A stretch of DNA of 7,165 bases from Hallerella sp963660435. GTDB lineage: Bacteria; Fibrobacterota; Fibrobacteria; Fibrobacterales; Fibrobacteraceae. The stretch spans positions 1-7,165 of the forward strand of contig CAVKYI010000054.1 in assembly GCA_963660435.1 (NCBI GenBank). The letters run 5' to 3'. The notes below the pieces were generated by a model, which searched no databases, was not told the DNA's origin, and worked only from the letters and a program-made list of their open reading frames with translations. Numbering within the stretch: position 1 is the stretch's first letter; each line of letters opens with the position of its first letter. Below are positions 1-4,455 of this stretch, in pieces. A program made the position numbers and the translations under genes.

Positions 1-60
1 TTGTCATAAAATTTGCTTCTGCAAAATTTCTGTTGAGGCTCAACTTCTTTAAAATATATC
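1..60 (+). other. AT-rich start of window with weak hairpins and a possible distal guaB promoter
   Basis: No gene is visible here. Two small inverted repeats can be seen: TTTGC (12-16) with GCAAA (21-25) around a TTCT loop, extendable past one mismatch, and GTTGA (32-36) with TCAAC (40-44) around a GGC loop, followed by TTCTTT. They could be the tail of a terminator for an upstream gene, but both are weak. TTGAGG (33-38) and TATATC (55-60) are 16 bases apart and could be a distal promoter for guaB. All of this is low confidence. Confidence 0.2.
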
Positions 61-155
61 CAACGAGGGGCTCTTGTCAAGGGAAGGTATCTGCTGGGTA
101 ATAGTAAGCTCAAGCATATTTTTATATTTACCGCTAGCATGGACCACGCAAAATT

Positions 156-165
156 TTCTATCTTT
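156..165 (+). promoter_or_regulatory. Candidate -10 element of the guaB promoter
   Basis: The sequence TTCTATCTTT (TATCTT at 159-164) closely matches TTCTATATTT at 2517-2526 and the TATCTT found upstream of slyD on the other strand. Transcription from here would start near 170, giving a very short leader that carries the AAAGAGG ribosome binding site (175-181) before the ATG at 187. This also argues against the earlier in-frame ATG at 139, which would lie upstream of the transcript. No good -35 is visible. A second AT-rich candidate, TATATT at 123-128, is an alternative. The assignment rests on motif similarity only. Confidence 0.4.
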
Positions 166-177
166 TTTGCGCAAAAA
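164..177. promoter_or_regulatory. Perfect 14-bp palindrome next to the guaB ribosome binding site
   Basis: TTTTTGCGCAAAAA reads the same on both strands. It overlaps the end of the candidate -10 and the first bases of the AAAGAGG ribosome binding site (175-181). As DNA it could be an operator for a dimeric repressor; as RNA it would leave almost no loop, so a hairpin is less likely. The symmetry is certain, but its function is a guess, since A/T runs around GCGC can arise by chance. Confidence 0.3.
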
Positions 178-186
178 GAGGTTCTT

Positions 187-1638
187 ATGAAACTACTTCC
201 CGAAGCTCTCACGTTCGACGACGTCTTGCTCGTGCCGGGGGAATCCGCGGTCTTGCCCACCCAGACGGATGTCAAGACCCAGCTTTCTGCAAATATCAAA
301 TTGAATATTCCCATTATCAGCGCAGCGATGGACACGGTGACGACTGCGCCGCTCGCCATTTCGATCGCTCTCCAGGGCGGTCTCGGCGTTATCCACAAGA
401 ACATGTCTATCGAGGCGCAGGCCGAGGAAGTCCGCAAGGTCAAGCGCTGGCAGTCGGGAATCGTTTCGAATCCGGTGACGCTCGATGCGGACCAGCCGGT
501 GAGCGACGCCTACAGGACAAGGCTCGAAACGAAGGTGAGCGGTTTCCCGATCCTCTCGAAGGGAAAACTGGTCGGGATGCTGACGAGCCGCGATCTGCGC
601 ATGATTACGGACCATTCGGTGAAAATCCGCGACGTGATGACGAAGGATCCGATTACGGCTTCTCCGAAGATCAGCCTTTCGAAGGCGAAGGAAATCTTGA
701 ACGAGCATCGCGTGGAAAAGCTTCCGCTCGTCGATGCGACAGGCGCGCTCAAGGGCCTCGTGACGATGACGGACATCTTGAAGCGCGAAAGCAATCCGAA
801 TGCGAGTCTCGACAAGAACGGACAACTTCTGGTCGCCGCGGCGGTCAGCACGTCGGCGAATACGCTCGAACGCATCAAGGCCCTTGTCGAAGCGGGCGTC
901 GATATGATCGTGATCGATACGGCGCACGGACACCATATCGGCGTGCGGAACATGGTCAAGACGGTTCGCAAGAAATATCCGAAGCTCACGATTTGCGCAG
1001 GCAATGTCTGCACGCCGGAAGCGGTCGTGGAACTTGCGAAGTGCGGCGCGAACGTGGTGAAGGTGGGGATCGGTCCGGGTTCCATCTGCACGACCCGCAT
1101 CGTCGCAGGCGTCGGCTACCCGCAGTTCTCCGCGGTTGTCGAATGCGGCAAGGCGGCTCGAAAGGCCGGCGTGAAGATTATCGCGGATGGCGGCATCAAG
1201 TATTCGGGCGACATCGTGAAGGCTCTCGCCGCGGGCGGAAACGCCGTGATGGTCGGAAGCCTCTTTGCCGGGACGGAAGAAAGCCCGGGTGAAGTCATCC
1301 TCGCCGATGGCCGCAGCTACAAGGCTTACCGCGGCATGGGTTCGCTCGGCGCGATGAAGGCCGGTTCCGCGGACCGTTACTTCCAGGGAAACGTCACCGA
1401 GGAAAAGAAGTACGTCCCCGAAGGCATTGAGGGTCGCGTTCCCTACAAGGGACCGCTCCGCGATACGATTTACCAGCTGATAGGCGGCATCCACTCCGCG
1501 ATGGGATATGCCGGGGCGGCGAACCTGGACGAACTTTACAGGAAGGCGACATTTGTGCGCATCACGAATGCGGGTCTTCGCGAATCGCATCCGCATGACG
1601 TGACGATTACGAAGGAAGCGCCCAACTATCACACCTGA
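187..1638 (+). CDS. guaB: Inosine-5'-monophosphate dehydrogenase
   Basis: This cytoplasmic enzyme oxidises IMP to XMP with NAD+, the first committed and usually rate-limiting step toward GMP. The 483-residue length is normal for bacterial IMPDH. The N-terminus carries the family motif LTFDDVLLVPG. Two CBS (Bateman) repeats, roughly residues 95-210, interrupt the catalytic barrel and are nucleotide-sensing in this family. The catalytic loop GPGSICTTRIVAGVG has its nucleophile at Cys301. YRGMGSLGAM (from residue 381) binds the substrate phosphate, and EGR (Arg417) lies in the mobile flap followed by VPYKG. The C-terminus ends in the usual ESHPHDV-type stretch. The start at 187 is chosen because AAAGAGG lies 5 bases upstream and the protein then begins MKLLPEALTFDD, as the family does; an in-frame ATG at 139 has no ribosome binding site and would add 16 atypical residues. 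The gene appears to be transcribed alone and is followed by a terminator. guaA is not adjacent in this window. Confidence 0.97.
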   Translation: MKLLPEALTFDDVLLVPGESAVLPTQTDVKTQLSANIKLNIPIISAAMDTVTTAPLAISIALQGGLGVIHKNMSIEAQAEEVRKVKRWQSGIVSNPVTLDADQPVSDAYRTRLETKVSGFPILSKGKLVGMLTSRDLRMITDHSVKIRDVMTKDPITASPKISLSKAKEILNEHRVEKLPLVDATGALKGLVTMTDILKRESNPNASLDKNGQLLVAAAVSTSANTLERIKALVEAGVDMIVIDTAHGHHIGVRNMVKTVRKKYPKLTICAGNVCTPEAVVELAKCGANVVKVGIGPGSICTTRIVAGVGYPQFSAVVECGKAARKAGVKIIADGGIKYSGDIVKALAAGGNAVMVGSLFAGTEESPGEVILADGRSYKAYRGMGSLGAMKAGSADRYFQGNVTEEKKYVPEGIEGRVPYKGPLRDTIYQLIGGIHSAMGYAGAANLDELYRKATFVRITNAGLRESHPHDVTITKEAPNYHT

Positions 1639-1659
1639 TTTTATGTCTATCGATAAGCG

Positions 1660-1687
1660 AAAAGTCCGCTGCAAGGCGGACTTTTTT
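1660..1687. terminator. Bidirectional intrinsic terminator between guaB and slyD
   Basis: AAAAGTCCGC (1660-1669) pairs perfectly with GCGGACTTTT (1676-1685) around a 6-base loop. It is followed by a T run (1682-1687) on the plus strand and by T's from the A run on the minus strand. It lies 21 bases past the guaB stop and 23 bases past the slyD stop, so it can end both convergent transcripts. Confidence 0.9.
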
Positions 1688-1710
1688 GCGTTGCAGTTAA
1701 AGAAAAGGGA

Positions 1711-2301
1711 TTATTCCTTGTCCTCGCAAGAACAGTGGTGCTCGCCTTCCTTGTGGCCTTCGCCGTGGCAGCAGTGATGTTCCCCGTCTTCGTGTTTGTG
1801 CTTTCCGCAGCATTCGCCTTCGCCGTGCTTTCCGCAACAGTGGTGCTCCTCTTCGAGCGCCTTGATTTCCTCTTCGGTCATCGGGTCCGCTTTCATCACT
1901 TCGATTTCGAAGTGGAGCGTCTTTCCGGCGAGTTCGTGATTCATATCGACGGTGACGTTTTCTTCTTCGACCTTCTTGACGGTCAAGGGAATCGTGCCTG
2001 CCGGTGTCTGCGCGTAGAAGACCATCCCCGGCTTGATTTCTTCTGCCTGGAACGCTTTCTTGGGAACGGTCTGCACCAGCTCGGAATTGTATTCGCCATA
2101 GCCTTCGCCCGGAGCGACGTCGATCGAGAACTTATCCCCGACCTTTTTGTCGGCTAGCGCCTTTTCGAGTCCGCGGACTATCATGCCGCGTCCCTGGATG
2201 TAGCTAAGCGGTTCCTTGCCCGCCGAAGAGTCGATGATGTTCCCTGCGTCATCCTTGAGCGTGTAATGGATGGCGACTTTGGTGTTGTCTGCGATTGCCA
2301 T
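1711..2301 (-). CDS. slyD: FKBP-type peptidyl-prolyl cis-trans isomerase, SlyD-like
   Basis: This is a 196-residue cytoplasmic prolyl isomerase and chaperone of the SlyD group. The FKBP core occupies about residues 1-75 and 120-140 (YTLKDDAGNIIDSS, then GRGMIVRGLEKAL, then VGDKF and GEGYGEY). The insert-in-flap chaperone domain lies between, about 76-120 (VQTVPKKAF to VTVDM). The conserved NHELAGKTLHFEIEV follows. The tail, residues 153-192, holds 11 His and 8 Cys in HHCC, HHCCH and CCGKH clusters. In SlyD of E. coli a similar tail binds nickel and other metals and helps hydrogenase maturation; the same metal role here is inferred. The start at 2301 is supported by AAGGA (2309-2313, minus strand) 7 bases upstream and by the family N-terminus; the open frame extends upstream without a better start. 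The tail-coding DNA contains short repeats (12-13 bp), suggesting growth by duplication. The gene is convergent with guaB and divergent from the restriction-modification region. Confidence 0.95.
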   Translation of the reverse strand: MAIADNTKVAIHYTLKDDAGNIIDSSAGKEPLSYIQGRGMIVRGLEKALADKKVGDKFSIDVAPGEGYGEYNSELVQTVPKKAFQAEEIKPGMVFYAQTPAGTIPLTVKKVEEENVTVDMNHELAGKTLHFEIEVMKADPMTEEEIKALEEEHHCCGKHGEGECCGKHKHEDGEHHCCHGEGHKEGEHHCSCEDKE

Positions 2302-2331
2302 GGCATTTTCCTTTTTTTGAAATACCGGGTA

Positions 2332-2337
2332 AAGATA
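2332..2337 (-). promoter_or_regulatory. Candidate -10 element of the slyD promoter
   Basis: On the minus strand this reads TATCTT within a TCTATCTTTAC context, like the motif before guaB at 156-165. It lies about 31 bases upstream of the slyD start, giving a short leader with the AAGGA ribosome binding site. A run of T's (minus strand) lies further upstream and no clear -35 is present. The assignment rests on motif similarity and position. Confidence 0.4.
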
Positions 2338-2425
2338 GATAAATCGTTCGCATAAAAAAAAACGCCAAGACATTTGAATGGGACGTTTCGACAAGTTAAA
2401 ACGGCTTGAAAGTGCTTGCGGTGGA

Positions 2426-2447
2426 AGCGTTTTGCTTTGTAAACGCT
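2426..2447. repeat. 7-bp inverted repeat with 8-base spacer
   Basis: AGCGTTT and AAACGCT are exact reverse complements separated by TGCTTTGT. It sits about 70 bases upstream of the candidate -10 of the structured RNA and 125 bases from the slyD start. It could be an operator or a small hairpin. No T run follows, so it is not an intrinsic terminator. Confidence 0.3.
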
Positions 2448-2516
2448 CGGAAAGGCGTTCGAATGGGCGATTTGCCAAAGGAAATGGACCGGACAGGTTT
2501 CGGGAATGGGGCGAAA

Positions 2517-2526
2517 TTCTATATTT
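2517..2526 (+). promoter_or_regulatory. Candidate -10 element of the structured RNA or restriction-modification leader
   Basis: TTCTATATTT (TATATT at 2520-2525) stands in a GC-rich context (GGGGCG just before it) and matches the motif in front of guaB. Transcription would begin near 2532. At the usual distance upstream there is only GTTTCG (2497-2502), a poor -35. An exact TTGACA occurs at 2530-2535, but no -10 follows it at the proper distance, so it is probably part of the transcript. Confidence 0.45.
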
Positions 2527-2531
2527 TGATT

Positions 2532-2730
2532 GACATAGCCGGGCTTTTGTCTGGCGACCGTTTTGAGATTCGTCTCTTATTCATTGCTGGAAAATCACCA
2601 CTTCTAAAAAGCAAAAACGAATAGAGCCGAACGCTCATGCACACTGTGCGTGGGCCGTTTGTGCTTATGTTTTTGCAGGGTTGTGGTGACCCTTCCAGCG
2701 TGTAAGCCTTACGGTTTCACGCTTTTTTAT
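2532..2730 (+). ncRNA. Candidate structured RNA or 5' leader, family unknown
   Basis: The DNA folds on paper into a consistent chain of helices. Hairpin A is GCCGGGC (2538-2544) with GTCTGGC (2549-2555), two G-U pairs, TTTT loop. Hairpin B is GAGA-TTCG-TCTC (2565-2576 region). The long hairpin consists of GCTGGAA (2586-2592) with TTCCAGC (2693-2699), an AA/CCC internal loop, TCACCAC (2595-2601) with GTGGTGA (2683-2689), an internal loop, GCAAAAAC (2611-2618) with GTTTTTGC (2669-2676), then GAAC with GTTT, and an apical GCTCATGCAC (2633-2642) with GTGCGTGGGC (2646-2655) including two wobble pairs and an ACT loop. An intrinsic terminator follows. The order of nested helices, with wobble pairs keeping the stems closed, is unlikely by chance. 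I do not recognise it: it lacks the conserved sequences of tmRNA, RNase P and SRP RNA. A 6S RNA is possible from the long bubbled hairpin and size, but unproven. It may be an independent small RNA or a cis leader of mod. Ends are estimates. Confidence 0.6.
2698..2728 (+). terminator. Intrinsic terminator ending the structured RNA, upstream of mod
   Basis: GCGTG (2698-2702) pairs with CACGC (2718-2722); the helix continues past one mismatch and a bulge through AA/TT and CC/GG to a TTAC loop, and six T's follow (2723-2728). The first two bases (GC) are also the last two of the long hairpin's basal stem, so the two structures abut or compete slightly. It ends about 62 bases before the mod start, so it either separates an RNA gene from mod or attenuates mod transcription. 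Confidence 0.75.
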
Positions 2731-2790
2731 TTGCCAAAAAACGATGGGCTGTAAAGATGAATCGGGTTTCATTTTTGCTTTGAGGTACGC

Positions 2791-4455
2791 GTGCCGTCGT
2801 TGAATTGGCTTGGAAAAGAAGCGGTGATAAACCACCACCAGCAAGTTCCCTACAAGACTTTGGAACTCACGGAATCCTTTGGCTGCGAAAGGGGAAAGTC
2901 AGGGAACAAGATTATCCATGGCGACAATCTTGAAGCGCTCAAGGCGCTCTTGCCCGAATACGAAGGCCGCGTCAAGTGCATCTACATCGACCCGCCTTAC
3001 AACACGGGCAACGAGGGATGGATCTATAACGACAACGTGAACAGCCCGAAGATCCGGAAGTGGCTCGGGCAGGCGGTCGGGAAGGAGGCCGAGGACTTGA
3101 CCCGCCACGATAAGTGGCTGTGCATGATGTATCCGCGGCTGAAGCTTTTGCACAGACTGCTCCGCGAAGACGGCGCGATTTTCATCAGCATCGACGATAA
3201 CGAGCAGGCGAACCTGAAATTGATTTGCGATGAAATTTTCGGGTCGGGGAATTTTGTGGGGCAGATTGCCCGAAAACAAAGCAGTGGAGCAAAAAATGAC
3301 ACAAGTGATGGTCGCTTGATTTCGATTTCAGACTATATCATTTGTTACAAAAAAAATCATTTTAGGTTTAAGCCTTTTAAAATTGGAAACACTAAGAAAT
3401 TCAAATTGCAAGATGAACTTGGCTTTTTTTCGATTCGCGCTTTGGAAATGCAAGGGGGTGGGGATACTCTTCCCGAACGAAGTAAAATGGGCTATTCTAT
3501 TTATTACAACAAAGAAACGAACGATGTAAAACTTCTTTTTGACTATGACTTGAACAAAGACCCTGTTTATGAAGAACCAAACAAAGAATTTTTAAAACAA
3601 GGGTATGAATGTTATAGACCGAGAAAAAGGGATATGGCGTTGGGGAGATGGCGTTGGGGAGATGAGACTTTTATGAAACGTTTCAAAAATAATGGCGTGT
3701 ACTTTTCTAAAGACCGCGTTTTTATGAAAGAGCGTGCTACGGATTATGTTGAAAAATATCCGGAATCTTTGCTCACGGATTTCTTAAATACTTTGGGAAC
3801 GAATGAGTTGAAAGAAATTTTCAATCAGCGAGTTTTCGATTTTCCAAAACCATTAGGACTTTTGACTTTTATATTCTCAATCGTTACCGATAAAAATTCC
3901 ATCATTCTCGATTCCTTTGCGGGCAGCGGCACGACCGCCCATGCCGTGCTGAACCTGAACAAGTCCGACGGCGGGAACCGCAAGTTCATCCTGGTCGAAA
4001 TGGAAGACTATGCGAAAAGCATTACCGCGGAGCGGGTGCGTCGCGTCATTAAGGGCTACGGCGAAGGCAAGAACGCGGTCGAGGGAACCGGCGGAGACTT
4101 CAACTATTACGAACTCGGCCCGGAAATGCTTATCGACGGGAACATCAACGAAAACCAGCCGATTGAAAACATCCGCAACTACATCTACTACACCGAGACG
4201 AATTCCCTTGTCGATGCTCACGCAGTCCGGGAAAACGGCAACGAATATTTTCTCGGCAAGCACGAGAATACCGCTTACTATCTGTTCTACAAAAGGGCGG
4301 AAGTGACGACCCTCGACGCGGAATTTCTCGGGAGCATCGGCGAAGCCGCGGAGCGTTACGTGATTTACGCGGACAACTGCGTCTTGTCAAAAGATTTCCT
4401 GTTCCGGCATGGCATCACATTCAAGAAAATCCCGAGGGACGTGAGGAAGTTCTGA
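2791..4455 (+). CDS. mod: Type III restriction-modification DNA methyltransferase (Mod), adenine-specific
   Basis: Mod recognises a short asymmetric DNA site and methylates one adenine using S-adenosylmethionine; it also provides sequence specificity for Res. The 554-residue protein begins PSLNWLGKEAVINHHQQVPY, typical of the family. Catalytic motif IV DPPY is at residues 67-70 and the S-adenosylmethionine motif DSFAGSGTTAH at 374-384, the beta-class order (IV before I). The stretch between, about residues 160-370, is the expected target-recognition region and contains the aromatic GRWRWGDETF. The start is GTG: GAGG (2782-2785) lies 5 bases upstream, a stop at 2758-2760 closes the frame, and no in-frame ATG intervenes. 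The stop overlaps the Res start by one base (TGATG), implying translational coupling. DNA coding for about residues 162-372 is far more AT-rich than both ends, suggesting exchange of the specificity region. A 14-bp tandem duplication lies inside it. The recognition sequence cannot be read from the protein. Confidence 0.95.
   Translation: MPSLNWLGKEAVINHHQQVPYKTLELTESFGCERGKSGNKIIHGDNLEALKALLPEYEGRVKCIYIDPPYNTGNEGWIYNDNVNSPKIRKWLGQAVGKEAEDLTRHDKWLCMMYPRLKLLHRLLREDGAIFISIDDNEQANLKLICDEIFGSGNFVGQIARKQSSGAKNDTSDGRLISISDYIICYKKNHFRFKPFKIGNTKKFKLQDELGFFSIRALEMQGGGDTLPERSKMGYSIYYNKETNDVKLLFDYDLNKDPVYEEPNKEFLKQGYECYRPRKRDMALGRWRWGDETFMKRFKNNGVYFSKDRVFMKERATDYVEKYPESLLTDFLNTLGTNELKEIFNQRVFDFPKPLGLLTFIFSIVTDKNSIILDSFAGSGTTAHAVLNLNKSDGGNRKFILVEMEDYAKSITAERVRRVIKGYGEGKNAVEGTGGDFNYYELGPEMLIDGNINENQPIENIRNYIYYTETNSLVDAHAVRENGNEYFLGKHENTAYYLFYKRAEVTTLDAEFLGSIGEAAERYVIYADNCVLSKDFLFRHGITFKKIPRDVRKF
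3634..3661 (+). repeat. Perfect 14-bp tandem duplication inside mod
   Basis: ATGGCGTTGGGGAG occurs twice head to tail (3634-3647 and 3648-3661) and is followed by a further ATG. Because 14 is not a multiple of three, the copies are read in different frames and together encode MALGRWRWG. With one copy the frame would read M-A-L-G-R and then stop (TGA). With three copies it would stop a few codons beyond the array. Either change removes the S-adenosylmethionine motif downstream. Confidence 0.85.

Larger units (their letters stand above)
2302..2516. other. Intergenic region between slyD and the structured RNA candidate
   Basis: No credible gene is seen in these 215 bases. The left end carries the slyD ribosome binding site and candidate promoter. 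In the middle, AGCGTTT (2426-2432) and AAACGCT (2441-2447) form a perfect 7-bp inverted repeat with an 8-base spacer. GAATGGGaCG near 2376 and GAATGGGCG at 2461 form an imperfect direct repeat. A plus-strand open frame crosses the region but starts with TTG, has no clear ribosome binding site, and runs into the structured RNA; it is not accepted as a gene. Confidence 0.5.

Noticed and set aside
139..186. Earlier in-frame ATG for guaB at 139
   Set aside because: It has no ribosome binding site, adds 16 residues not found in the family, and would lie upstream of the most likely transcription start; ATG at 187 has AAAGAGG at good spacing.
193..1674. Long minus-strand open frame opposite guaB (493 codons)
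   Set aside because: It mirrors the codon structure of guaB, which has clear family motifs over its full length; the antisense product is Arg/His-rich without recognisable domains.
1735..2157. Plus-strand open frame opposite slyD (140 codons)
   Set aside because: It is the complement of the well-supported SlyD coding sequence; its Phe/Val-rich product reflects the reversed Glu/Lys/His codons of slyD.
2530..2535. Exact TTGACA as a -35 element
   Set aside because: The sequence 15-19 bases downstream is GC-rich (around CTGGCGACCG) with no -10; it also lies directly after the better -10 candidate.
2406..2624. 72-codon plus-strand open frame in the intergenic region
   Set aside because: It starts with TTG, lacks a clear ribosome binding site, crosses the candidate -10 at 2517-2526 and ends inside the long hairpin; no recognisable domain.
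2532..2730. Retron-type RNA or tracrRNA-like element
   Set aside because: No reverse transcriptase, Cas gene or CRISPR repeat is in the window, and the hairpin lacks the flanking inverted-repeat layout expected of a retron.
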